A DNA stretch of 7,858 bases, taken from assembly GCA_002323775.1 (NCBI GenBank), contig DCPV01000176.1, positions 871 to 8,728 of the forward strand, written 5' to 3'. The notes beneath the pieces are model-generated. The model searched no databases. It was given only the letters and a program-made list of their open reading frames with translations, and was not told the DNA's origin. This document shows positions 1 through 7,404 of this stretch, one piece after another (the first letter of the stretch is position 1; each line of letters begins with the position of its first letter). A program made the translations under genes and the position numbers. Source of the stretch: Firmicutes bacterium UBA1535. GTDB lineage: Bacteria; Bacillota; Clostridia; Tissierellales; Sedimentibacteraceae.

Positions 1-86
1 ACGGTTACTGCTTCTTAACTCCCTTTACCTTGATTTTGTAAGGTAGGTAAAGCTCGTTATAGGCGTGATAACCGTTTTTTATTTTT
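1..86 (+). terminator. Long imperfect hairpin followed by T-runs; probable intrinsic terminator
   Basis: The outer stem pairs ACGGTTA (1-7) with TAACCGT (69-75), and TTTTTT (75-80) plus TTTTT (82-86) follow at once, as in a rho-independent terminator on the + strand. Inside, CTTTACCT (23-30) pairs with AGGTAAAG (45-52), flanked by AAC/GTT (17-19/56-58). TACCTT (26-31) can instead pair with AAGGTA (40-45), so two inner folds exclude each other. The element may begin before the window. The simplest reading is the terminator of an upstream gene, because a separate promoter lies between it and the first CDS. A leader attenuator or the 3' end of a small RNA cannot be excluded. Confidence 0.6.
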
Positions 87-120
87 GGACTTCGCTTGCA
101 GATAAATTATTATATGTGAT

Positions 121-162
121 TGTCGAAATTTGACGAATGATAAATGTTGCAATTTGTCGGAA
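121..162 (+). promoter_or_regulatory. Cluster of three Spo0A-box-like heptamers
   Basis: TGTCGAA (121-127) matches the Bacillus Spo0A box exactly. TGACGAA (131-137) fits the relaxed form TGNCGAA and starts 10 bp later, one helical turn, in the same orientation. TGTCGGA (156-162) is a one-mismatch third copy. Tandem same-orientation boxes one turn apart just upstream of a -35 element are typical of Spo0A dimer sites. The third copy lies in the spacer of the proposed promoter and could mediate repression. Another response regulator with a similar half-site is possible. Confidence 0.5.
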
Positions 163-175
163 TATGTAATATTAT
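147..175 (+). promoter_or_regulatory. Candidate sigma-A-type promoter of the pilus operon
   Basis: TTGCAA (147-152) and TATTAT (170-175) are separated by exactly 17 bp and resemble -35 and -10 hexamers. Transcription would start near 181-183, leaving a leader of about 25 nt that contains the GGGGGG (191-196) ribosome binding site of the first gene. The region is AT-rich, so chance matches are easy. The spacing, the position in front of the operon and the flanking Spo0A-like boxes raise the likelihood. Confidence 0.5.
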
Positions 176-206
176 AGAAAAAGTTTTTAAGGGGGGATAA
201 TTTAAT

Positions 207-1736
207 ATGAGGGTATATAAACTTCTTTTTTGTATTGCTAACAATATTGACAACATTGTCGCAGGTCTAAATTCCTATGTCGAGGATAAAGATTACAAAT
301 TCCAAATTGAACACATAACAGATTATTCAGAGTTAATTTCATATAAAAATTTTGACTTGTTTGATTGTATTATCATACAAGAATTTTTTAATGCGGAAAT
401 TCCAATAACTATTGAATATCTGTGCAAATTTTTATCATTTCAAAATTTAAAAATTATATGTATTTTTGATGAATCAAAGCGTACAAGCTATGCTAATGAA
501 TTATATAAAAGAGGCTTATATAATTGCTTTTTTGGTGAAGATGCAACGCAGCTTTCTGTTGATAGTCTTATAAATATAATGTTAAACGGAAGAAACCCTG
601 TAGATGCCAAAAGCTATTACGATATTAAGGATGAATATGAAAATACAATTGTCAGCAAATCTGTATTAGATGAACTTATCAATATATCAAAGCTGTATAA
701 GGATGACGAGGAACTACTTATTGAAGAATTTAGTATTATAGTTGAAAAGCTCAATGATTTTGAAATAAGAAGCTTGATATTACAGCTTCCATCTAAACTT
801 ATTGATAGCTTTTTATGTATACCAAGGTTTTATAAGGAGTATCAAAAAGTAAAAGAAACTATTGCAAACACTGAGAAAAGCAAAAAACTAATTTCCTTAG
901 ATAATGTCAATAAGCTAGAGCTAAAGCTAATTCCTATAAATTCAAAAAATATTGGAGTAGTAAGTCTATCACAAGGTGCAGGAGCAAGCTTTTTCTGTAT
1001 GAATTTTGCCAAGGCTTTATCTGAATTTATGAAGGTTTCAGTTATAGAAATGCCACTTTTAAAGCCATATATGTACTATTACCTTGGACTAAATGCTTTG
1101 TGTGCTGAGGAGCTTGTAGACTTCACATCATATGCACATTTAATAAATGAAAATAAAGCACTTAAAAATAACCATTATATTCATTCAAAAAATAATGATA
1201 TTTACTGGATAATTTCAGATGCTTCAAAATATCAAATTGATGATTGGGATTTTACTAAGATGATGAGGCTTCTATATATGCCAAAACCTTCATCGATGAA
1301 TGTAGTAGACTTGGGAGACAAGCTATTCGATTCAAGTGTTAGCAGCATAATTGAACAGTTTTATATGATTATTGTTATTATAGACCCTATGATACCAAAT
1401 GTTTTAAACAGTTTTGAATATTTAGAAAAAATAAAAAACTTAGAGGAGGAAAAAGCTATAAATATTGAATATGTTGTAAATAAATACAGCAAGGGTGTAA
1501 ATAGCAATGATTTGATTAATTTTTTAGATGTTAAGCCTTTTATGTATTTGCCATACATTAATTCAAAAAATATTTACAAAGCTGTGTATGACGCAGACAT
1601 ACCTTATAACAACATAGAGGTAAGGACAGAACTATTTCCTGAATTTGATAAGTTGTTAAAAAGAATAGTTCCAAAAGAGATTTATGGACAAAAGTCAAAT
1701 AAAAATATATTTAAAAAATTAAAATTTAAGCTTTAA
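207..1736 (+). CDS. Degenerate MinD/CpaE-like (TadZ-type) protein with N-terminal receiver-like region
   Basis: This 509-residue soluble protein has three parts. Residues 1-130 alternate hydrophobic strands and helices like a pseudo-receiver domain. Residues 131-240 are charged and look helical. Residues 247-490 follow the layout of a MinD/ParA-fold protein. The P-loop position reads SLSQGAGAS (253-261), so both lysines of the usual KGGxGKS motif are absent. DLGD (368-371) sits where the Walker B aspartate is expected. The C-terminus (about 498-509) is short, basic and amphipathic. CpaE/TadZ proteins of Tad systems place the machine at the membrane, and a scaffolding rather than ATP-hydrolysing role is my inference. 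ATG at 207 follows GGGGGG (191-196) with 10 nt spacing. It is first in the operon and is a distant relative of the gene at 2557. Family assignment rests on fold-level features only. Confidence 0.65.
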   Translation: MRVYKLLFCIANNIDNIVAGLNSYVEDKDYKFQIEHITDYSELISYKNFDLFDCIIIQEFFNAEIPITIEYLCKFLSFQNLKIICIFDESKRTSYANELYKRGLYNCFFGEDATQLSVDSLINIMLNGRNPVDAKSYYDIKDEYENTIVSKSVLDELINISKLYKDDEELLIEEFSIIVEKLNDFEIRSLILQLPSKLIDSFLCIPRFYKEYQKVKETIANTEKSKKLISLDNVNKLELKLIPINSKNIGVVSLSQGAGASFFCMNFAKALSEFMKVSVIEMPLLKPYMYYYLGLNALCAEELVDFTSYAHLINENKALKNNHYIHSKNNDIYWIISDASKYQIDDWDFTKMMRLLYMPKPSSMNVVDLGDKLFDSSVSSIIEQFYMIIVIIDPMIPNVLNSFEYLEKIKNLEEEKAINIEYVVNKYSKGVNSNDLINFLDVKPFMYLPYINSKNIYKAVYDADIPYNNIEVRTELFPEFDKLLKRIVPKEIYGQKSNKNIFKKLKFKL

Positions 1737-1801
1737 AAAATAGGATAAGCTTTAATAGAAAATAACAAAGTACAAAAAATTAATTGGAGGATTTTTATTT
1801 A

Positions 1802-2536
1802 ATGAGGAAATTTTTTAAAAAACACAAGCGTTTGGTAGGAATTGTACTGCTTACATTAGCATTAGGCTTTTTTGCGTTTTGGGAGCTAATAGGCAGAGAA
1901 GAACTTTTGTATTCAAATGTAGTTGTGCTTAAAGAGGACGTGTTTAAAGGAGTAGAAATAACACATGATATGCTGCAGTATGTAAAAATTGATTCTCAAG
2001 GAGTGATTAAGGATTGTATAACAAATCCTGATGATATTGTAGGTTTAGAATCAAAGCATTACATCCCTGCCGGAACGCAATTAGTATCAAATTATTTTGA
2101 TTTATCATCTCTGGTTTTAAAGGATGACGAGAAGATAATGAGATTGCCTGATGGATGGATACATTCTTTTCCAGAAACATTGCGAAGAAAAGATGAGGTA
2201 TATATTTATGCTATAGAGCCTCTTAGAGATAATATTAATGATAGCTTTAAGAGTGATATTAGTGCTTCAAATATGAATAATTGGATAGAAGCAAATGTAA
2301 ATAGAGATAATTCAAATAGTAAAGTTAATGAGCAGAAAAAAACATATCTTCTAACAACAACAGTTGCTTATGTAAAGGATAACTCTAACAGGGAAGTAAA
2401 CAGTTTAGATGATGATAGACTTGTTGGTTCGTCCGTGATAAGTAATGTAGAACTTGTCATAACAGAAAAACAGTTTGAAATGCTAAGAGTTTATGCACAA
2501 GATGGCTATACATTCGTACTGATGTACACTAAATAG
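1802..2536 (+). CDS. cpaB: CpaB/RcpC-like SAF-domain membrane-anchored pilus assembly protein
   Basis: This protein has 244 residues. A basic N-terminus (MRKFFKKHKR) leads into a membrane segment at about 10-31, so most of the protein should lie outside the membrane. Residues 37-100 look like a SAF domain: a VVVLKEDVFKG strand and turn, EITHDML, then the IVGLESKHYIPAGTQL block typical of CpaB/FlgA relatives. Residues 112-140 resemble the following CpaB segment. The 160-185 region is rich in Asn, Asp and Ser and probably flexible. In diderms CpaB works with the secretin; none is seen here, so it may instead link the platform to the cell wall (inference). The reading frame is open from a TTG at 1784, but that codon overlaps the GGAGG at 1786-1790. 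ATG at 1802, 11 nt after it, is the better start. Confidence 0.75.
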   Translation: MRKFFKKHKRLVGIVLLTLALGFFAFWELIGREELLYSNVVVLKEDVFKGVEITHDMLQYVKIDSQGVIKDCITNPDDIVGLESKHYIPAGTQLVSNYFDLSSLVLKDDEKIMRLPDGWIHSFPETLRRKDEVYIYAIEPLRDNINDSFKSDISASNMNNWIEANVNRDNSNSKVNEQKKTYLLTTTVAYVKDNSNREVNSLDDDRLVGSSVISNVELVITEKQFEMLRVYAQDGYTFVLMYTK

Positions 2537-2556
2537 ATTTATGGAGGTATATAATA

Positions 2557-3714
2557 ATGAAATTACATGTAATTAGCAATGATTTAGAGCTAATAGATGA
2601 ATTAAAAAATATTGTCGGAATTCAGGTAAAATCAATAGATAAAAAAGACTTAAATGATAGTGAAGCGGATGTATTGGTAGTAAGCAATGAAATAATAGAT
2701 ATAAAAATGCTTTTATCTACTAAATCAACAGAAGCTAAGACATTTTATTTATCAAAATTTAAAGATAATGAAGCGTTATTAAGCTTAGATAGCAAGCTGT
2801 TGTCACTAAAAAATATAGTTATTGTTCCACCAAAAAGAACAATTAAGCAAATACAAGAATTTATTCTTAGTAACATTTATAAGGTGGAAACTGAAAACAA
2901 TGTATTTACATTCTTTGGTGCAGATAGCAAGGTTGGAGTTACTAGCATAGCACAATTAGTAGCTTCAAACATTGCTAAAAGAAACAAGGATAAAGCAGTG
3001 CTTTTATTATTTTTAGACGGACAAACTGGCTTTGATTGGGTTGAGGATAAAAGAAGTATAAGCACTTGTTTAGCAGATATTCAAGTTGCTTTAAAAAATA
3101 ATTTCCTGGATAGCAATAGTTTGAGAGAAAATTGTCTAAGAATATTTCCTAATTTATATTTATTAAAAGGTGAGATAAGGATAGATGAGAATGTCTGCTA
3201 TAACGAGCATGAGATAAATTCGTTGATTAACATATGCAGAGAAGCTTTTGATTTTGTTATTATAGATGCTGGAAATACAATGAATTTATCTCTGAGAATG
3301 ACCTATTCAGCTTTAATAAATAGCGGTAGTAATAATATGCTGGTGACAGACCAGTTGCTGAAATCATATGAGATGTATAAAAAAGGCAGATTGCAGGTTT
3401 TAGATGATTTGAAAATTGATAAGTTCAGCGTGTTAATTTTAAACAAATACATGCAAAACAACTCAGTATTTAAAAAGGAGGAAATTGTCAGCAACTATGA
3501 CATGGCAGTTCTTACAATGCTTCCATATTTAGACTATTACTATCAAGCAGCGGCTGATAAAAATTTATCCTTATTTGAAAATGATAAGTCCTACTTAGAC
3601 GGTATTTTAACAATAGTTAAATTGATAGAATCTAAGCGAGGGATAATCAAGGAAGAAAAGAAAAAGTCATGGTTTAATATTTTAAGAAGAATTGGAGTAA
3701 AGGCTAATATATAG
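2557..3714 (+). CDS. cpaE: CpaE/TadZ-like pilus localisation protein, MinD fold with atypical P-loop
   Basis: This 385-residue protein has a receiver-like N-terminal region (1-110) without a clear phosphoacceptor site. A MinD/ParA-type domain follows. It starts at FTFFGADSKVGVTS (117-130), has LLLFLDG (149-155) at the second strand and FDFVIIDAGN (231-240) as a Walker B-like strand. At the P-loop the catalytic lysine of KGGVGKT is replaced by valine, while the glycine and Thr-Ser remain. The tail, around WFNILRRIGV (372-381), is basic and amphipathic like the membrane-targeting helix of MinD. CpaE/TadZ proteins position Tad machines and contact the ATPase; here the cpaF-like gene is next. GGAGG (2543-2547) lies 9 nt before the ATG, and only 20 bp separate it from the previous gene. 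Confidence 0.75.
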   Translation: MKLHVISNDLELIDELKNIVGIQVKSIDKKDLNDSEADVLVVSNEIIDIKMLLSTKSTEAKTFYLSKFKDNEALLSLDSKLLSLKNIVIVPPKRTIKQIQEFILSNIYKVETENNVFTFFGADSKVGVTSIAQLVASNIAKRNKDKAVLLLFLDGQTGFDWVEDKRSISTCLADIQVALKNNFLDSNSLRENCLRIFPNLYLLKGEIRIDENVCYNEHEINSLINICREAFDFVIIDAGNTMNLSLRMTYSALINSGSNNMLVTDQLLKSYEMYKKGRLQVLDDLKIDKFSVLILNKYMQNNSVFKKEEIVSNYDMAVLTMLPYLDYYYQAAADKNLSLFENDKSYLDGILTIVKLIESKRGIIKEEKKKSWFNILRRIGVKANI

Positions 3715-3764
3715 CTTAGATTATTTTAATTTATATTAGATTTGAATGTTAGGAAGGTGATGTT

Positions 3765-5279
3765 ATGACAGAAGCAAGTGAAATTATGCAAAAAATCAAT
3801 ATAGATACTACGATGCGAACAAATAGAACGAAATACTATTTAAGAGATTTACTAGATGAAGTTAAAAGCAGTAGAAAAATTGACAATAGCAAAAAAACTG
3901 TTGCATATATCAAAAAAGATAGAGATAGATTTTCTGTTCTGTGTGATGAAGTTAAATTTTATTTTACAAATATGAAAATAGGTGTAGATGATTTAGAAAG
4001 GCAAAAAAAAGCTATAATAGGCTATCCAGAGGAAGTAGCATATTATAAGGATAGAATAAAAGAATATTTAAAGTCAAATAATTTGTTAAAAGAGGAGTAC
4101 CCAGCATGGTATTCAAACTTAGAAAATGCGGTTTTCCACGAGCTGTTTGGATTAGCGGGCATAGCAGAGTGGTATGAAGCAAAAACAGATGCGCTCAAAT
4201 TTTCATCATCTGCAAAGATAATAGGTGAAAATATATACTTCATGTTAAATGGTGTAATGACATTAATGCCACAGAAAATAAGCTCAGATAGAAGGGATCA
4301 GCTAAGGAGAGCATTATTATCAAACGACCACAGAGTAAGACTTGATAATGATGTTCCGGATATTGAGATGTTTTCGGGTGAGCGTATAAAAATATTCAAT
4401 GAAAATGTAACGAGGAAAAATAGTGATTGTATAATTTTCAGGAAATTTCCCGTCAGAGATTACTCGTTTGAACAGCAAATAACACTTGGAACTTATCCAA
4501 AGGATATTCTAAATTTTTGCAAGGCTATGGCTAAGATAGGCTTTAATATGGCATTTACAGGAGCAGTAAGGACAAGTAAGACAACACAGTTAGCAACGTG
4601 GCTAAGTTATGAAGACCCAAGTAAGGAGGGGATTATAATTGAAACAAGAGCAGAAATTCCTTTTAAGGAAATATTGCCTACAGCCCCGATATTGCCCTTA
4701 TTAATAGATAATGATGAAAAGCTAGAGCATGTAAGAGCTTCGATAATGCGTTCAGATGCTGATTGGATAATATGTGCAGAGGCTCGTTCCGGAACAATGT
4801 TCGAAATAGCATTAAAGGGTGCAAGTGTAGGAACAAGAAGATGTAAATTTACTGCTCATTTTAATACTCCTTTCGATTTCCCTTATGAGTTCGCAAAAGA
4901 AATAGTGAGAGTATATGGAGGAAATGTAAATGATGAAGCGATAAATGTTGCAAAAGCATATACAATAAATCTACACTTTATCAATTATCCGAACAATATC
5001 TCTAAAAAGAGATTAGAGGGAATTTATGTATTTGAGTATAGAGCTGATACATATGAAATTTATATTCATACAATATGTAAATATGATGTATTGAATGATT
5101 ATTGGTCCTTTAACTATAAAATTACAGATGATATGGAGCGGATAGGTAAGGAGGAGAACTATGAAGCTTTCAAAGAAATGTGTGCTGAGTTAGAAATGTT
5201 AGCTGAAAAATATCCAATGGATAAGAATTCGGCTAAATCGCTTAGACCGTTTTATAGCAGGAGTGGAGGGAATAAATGA
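3765..5279 (+). CDS. cpaF: CpaF/TadA-type secretion ATPase with altered Walker A
   Basis: This 504-residue protein is the cytoplasmic motor of a Tad pilus or type IV-like secretion machine, which hydrolyses ATP to drive subunit assembly through the TadB/TadC platform. An N-terminal region of about 195 residues is mostly helical. SGERIKIF (204-211) and FRKFP (225-229) match the CpaF segment before the P-loop. Walker A is GAVRTSKT (266-273): the lysine is kept but the glycine before it is serine. ETRAE (293-297) corresponds to the Asp box, DADWIICAEAR (331-341, with E339) to Walker B, and FTAHFN (362-367, with H365) to the His box. AAGGTGAT (3754-3761) is a strong ribosome binding site close to the ATG. 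The stop overlaps the start of the next gene (ATGA), which suggests translational coupling. The family call is firm; full ATPase activity is uncertain. Confidence 0.88.
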   Translation: MTEASEIMQKINIDTTMRTNRTKYYLRDLLDEVKSSRKIDNSKKTVAYIKKDRDRFSVLCDEVKFYFTNMKIGVDDLERQKKAIIGYPEEVAYYKDRIKEYLKSNNLLKEEYPAWYSNLENAVFHELFGLAGIAEWYEAKTDALKFSSSAKIIGENIYFMLNGVMTLMPQKISSDRRDQLRRALLSNDHRVRLDNDVPDIEMFSGERIKIFNENVTRKNSDCIIFRKFPVRDYSFEQQITLGTYPKDILNFCKAMAKIGFNMAFTGAVRTSKTTQLATWLSYEDPSKEGIIIETRAEIPFKEILPTAPILPLLIDNDEKLEHVRASIMRSDADWIICAEARSGTMFEIALKGASVGTRRCKFTAHFNTPFDFPYEFAKEIVRVYGGNVNDEAINVAKAYTINLHFINYPNNISKKRLEGIYVFEYRADTYEIYIHTICKYDVLNDYWSFNYKITDDMERIGKEENYEAFKEMCAELEMLAEKYPMDKNSAKSLRPFYSRSGGNK

Positions 5280-6238
5280 AAAATTTTATATTTATAATAA
5301 ATATTTTGATATATTTCATAATTATATTTTCGATATATATAGTATTTCAAAAAGGTATAGAAGAAAGTTTTAAAAGATTTTTTCGTTTTACTAATAGAAG
5401 AAAAAAGAAAGCCCCATTATATGAATATATCAGAAAGGTTATCATATCAATATATGACGTGTTTGATGAAAGAGAATTGGAAACAAAAATTTTTAACTTC
5501 TATTCTAAGACGATATCAATATTTGCGGTTGTATTCATAGTGTTTTTAAGGTATAGCCTTATGGGAAAATCTACGCTGCAAGCAATATCATCATCTTTGT
5601 TAATAGCTATAGTATGCTCATTAATTCCCTATGGAATTTTATTAAATAGATTATTGATGACGCAAAGTGATAGCAGTAGAGATGCAACAATAATTGTGAC
5701 AACACTGCTTAATCAATATAGGATATATAACTTCAATATGGTATCAGCTATAGACGCCACGATATTAGCCCTGGATGAGAGTGTTATAACAAGAAGATAT
5801 ATAATGAGATTGTCAATGAGAATAAAGGAATATCGTTCAGAAGCAGAGCTAATAAAAATACTAGATGAATTTTCATTCGCAGTTAATACTAATTGGATTA
5901 GAATGCTATCAGATGCAATATTTTTCGGGATTAACTCAAAAATAGATGTAACACTTAGTTTAAACGGTATAGTCAAGCAAATTAAGCTGATAGATGATAT
6001 TCAAAGCACAGGGAAAAGGCTTAATAACGAAGGCTTTGCAATGGCTAAATATCTAGCTCCTATTATGTTTATAATTATGCTGTGGGTAAGTATAAAAATG
6101 ATGGGAATGAAAATAGATGAGATATTATTCAAACAAATAAATGGACAAGGCTTAATATTTCTATATTTGATGATAGGATTAGGATTAGCAAGCTATGTAG
6201 TTGAATATCTGTATAAACATAGAAAATTTGATTTTTAG
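5276..6238 (+). CDS. tadB: TadB-like inner-membrane platform protein
   Basis: This 320-residue integral membrane protein has hydrophobic segments at about 3-24, 80-96, 104-124, 257-276 and 292-311. A positively charged stretch (RFTNRRKKK, 37-45) follows the first segment, and a soluble helical region lies at about 130-255. This is the TadB plan of the GspF (T2SSF) family: a platform that couples the cytoplasmic ATPase to subunit assembly in the membrane. The start overlaps the cpaF-like stop by 4 nt (ATGA), and the GGAGGG ribosome binding site (5265-5270) lies inside the preceding gene. The next gene encodes the usual TadC-like partner 11 bp downstream. Identification rests on topology, position and size; no single signature residue is decisive. 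Confidence 0.75.
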   Translation: MKNFIFIINILIYFIIIFSIYIVFQKGIEESFKRFFRFTNRRKKKAPLYEYIRKVIISIYDVFDERELETKIFNFYSKTISIFAVVFIVFLRYSLMGKSTLQAISSSLLIAIVCSLIPYGILLNRLLMTQSDSSRDATIIVTTLLNQYRIYNFNMVSAIDATILALDESVITRRYIMRLSMRIKEYRSEAELIKILDEFSFAVNTNWIRMLSDAIFFGINSKIDVTLSLNGIVKQIKLIDDIQSTGKRLNNEGFAMAKYLAPIMFIIMLWVSIKMMGMKIDEILFKQINGQGLIFLYLMIGLGLASYVVEYLYKHRKFDF

Positions 6239-6249
6239 GTGGTGAGGAG

Positions 6250-7134
6250 TTGATAAGATTAAGCATAAATCCATATGTGTTATTTGCATTTATGATATTT
6301 ACTATCTTAGTATTTGAGGGAGTATACTTAATATTTTTCAAAGATAGTGATAGAAAAGATAGAAGATTTACACTTTCAAATCTAAGATTCGATATAAGTA
6401 AAAGAATAGATAATTCATCAATAGATGCTGAATTTGAAAGAAATGGATTAAAGGTATCATTTAAAAAATATTTTAAAAGCTATCAAATAATTAGGTACAT
6501 AGCTATCGCAGCAATGGTAGTATATTTAATTCTAAAAGCGATATTTTCATCTATTACAACAATTAATATTGTAATAGTTTTTACCTTAATAGTATTGTCA
6601 ACACCAATATTAAAATTTAGAAAAAGATGGACAGTATTTGGTCAAATAATGAGGATATTAGATAAGGATTTAAAGAAAAAGCAGGATATGGAGCTATCAA
6701 GTATTGTTATACAGCTGCAAAACATAGCGGTATCTCAGGAAAAAGCACCGACAAATTTAAGTAGTATGCTGCTTAGAATAGTAGGATTTTGCAGCTACAC
6801 AAAAGCAGGTTTTGTAAAGATGATATCGCTAATAGACCAAGATAGAGAAGATGAAGCAAAACAAGCCTTTATAAATGAAGTAGATACGATACTCGGAAGG
6901 GATTTAGCACATATATTAATACAGCTGGACAAGCTTAATCCTGCAAAGGTCGTAGAGCAGCTAAATCTGCTTGAGGAAAGAATTAGAAACGAAAATTTAA
7001 CAATAAAGAACAGAAAAGAGGAATTTCATTCTAATTTGATTTATATGATACCAGTTGTATTATGCTTCGTAATACTATTAAATTTTGTAGTGATGATGTT
7101 AAATTCAGCAATGGAGTTTAGTATGGTATTTTAA
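6250..7134 (+). CDS. tadC: TadC-like inner-membrane platform protein
   Basis: This 294-residue protein has membrane segments at about 8-29, 81-101, 104-121 and 264-285, with a soluble helical region at about 125-260. That is the T2SSF-like layout of TadC, which pairs with TadB. The soluble region is rich in charged helices (for example LDKDLKKKQDMEL, 137-149). The start is a TTG at 6250, supported by AGGTGG (6237-6242) 7 nt upstream; the first in-frame ATG (6292) would cut the first membrane segment. The ribosome binding site overlaps the TAG stop of the TadB-like gene, so the two are probably coupled. The protein ends soon after the last membrane segment. The role follows from neighbours and topology. 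Confidence 0.72.
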   Translation: MIRLSINPYVLFAFMIFTILVFEGVYLIFFKDSDRKDRRFTLSNLRFDISKRIDNSSIDAEFERNGLKVSFKKYFKSYQIIRYIAIAAMVVYLILKAIFSSITTINIVIVFTLIVLSTPILKFRKRWTVFGQIMRILDKDLKKKQDMELSSIVIQLQNIAVSQEKAPTNLSSMLLRIVGFCSYTKAGFVKMISLIDQDREDEAKQAFINEVDTILGRDLAHILIQLDKLNPAKVVEQLNLLEERIRNENLTIKNRKEEFHSNLIYMIPVVLCFVILLNFVVMMLNSAMEFSMVF

Positions 7135-7146
7135 TATTTTTACTAA

Positions 7147-7169
7147 AAAATAAATTTTAAATTTATTTT
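7147..7169 (+). other. A/T-only inverted repeat after the platform genes
   Basis: AAAATAAAT (7147-7155) and ATTTATTTT (7161-7169) are perfect inverted copies around a 5-nt loop. No G or C is present, so the stem is weak and there is no convincing T-run after it. It lies in the 94-bp gap between the TadC-like gene and the first small gene, the largest gap between the six machine genes and the small ones. It may be an mRNA processing or stability element or simply base composition. Confidence 0.25.
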
Positions 7170-7190
7170 AAAATCTTATAAATAAAAATT

Positions 7191-7228
7191 AAAGGAGGAA
7201 GTGGTAAAGGTATAACCACTAGAGAAAA
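7191..7228 (+). promoter_or_regulatory. Shine-Dalgarno separated from its start codon by a hairpin
   Basis: AAAGGAGG (7191-7198) is fully complementary to the 16S rRNA 3' end but lies 30 nt before ATG 7229. Between them AGTGGT (7200-7205) and ACCACT (7215-7220) form a perfect 6-bp stem with a 9-nt loop. With the stem formed, only 9 nt separate the Shine-Dalgarno from the AUG, a normal distance. The only start-like codon closer by, GTG 7201, gives four codons before a stop. Hairpin-bridged initiation is known for phage T4 genes 25 and 38. Confidence 0.6.
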
Positions 7229-7384
7229 ATGAAAAAAATTATAATAATTTTAGGAACAATTCTGTTAGGAGTATGGATAGTTTCAAGCCTGATTATGTCA
7301 GATACTGGTATGAAAGGTAAGGCTCAGAGTATTCAGAACAAGGGCAATCAAAAAATTGAAGAAATGATTACAAATAATCCATAA
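7229..7384 (+). CDS. 51-residue single-pass membrane microprotein, putative pilus subunit or accessory protein
   Basis: The protein begins MKKIIIILGTILLG, has one hydrophobic segment at about 4-23, and ends in a polar tail of about 28 residues (SDTGMKGKAQ and onward). It lacks the G-x-x-x-E-Y/F cleavage motif of Flp pilins. I do not recognise a named family. Its N-terminus is nearly the same as that of the next gene: 11 of the first 14 residues are identical. The position right after tadC-like genes is where Tad loci often carry pilins or pseudopilins, so a subunit role is plausible but unproven. The strong Shine-Dalgarno is bridged by a hairpin. Short length is the main reason for doubt; the start, the hydrophobic pattern and the paralogue support a real gene. 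Confidence 0.65.
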   Translation: MKKIIIILGTILLGVWIVSSLIMSDTGMKGKAQSIQNKGNQKIEEMITNNP

Positions 7385-7404
7385 TGTTGAGTTAGGGTAT
7401 TGCT

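Noticed and set aside
1361..1558. Reverse-strand open frame of 65 codons, and similar ones at 2877-3065, 3303-3494, 4043-4243, 5713-5976 and 6129-6341
   Set aside because: All lie inside well-supported + strand genes or their junctions, and their translations look like antisense low-complexity hydrophobic sequence with no recognisable domain.
1727..1755. Exact 10-bp direct repeat TAAGCTTTAA at 1727-1736 and 1746-1755
   Set aside because: Only two short AT-rich copies, the first overlapping a stop codon; probably chance, with no terminator T-run after it.
1784..1801. TTG at 1784 as the start of the CpaB-like gene
   Set aside because: The codon overlaps the GGAGG ribosome binding site, and ATG 1802 has normal spacing to it.
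7154..7182. Possible extra promoter before the microproteins (TATAAA at 7177-7182)
   Set aside because: No convincing -35 element at the right distance; TATA-like strings are expected by chance in this A/T-only gap.
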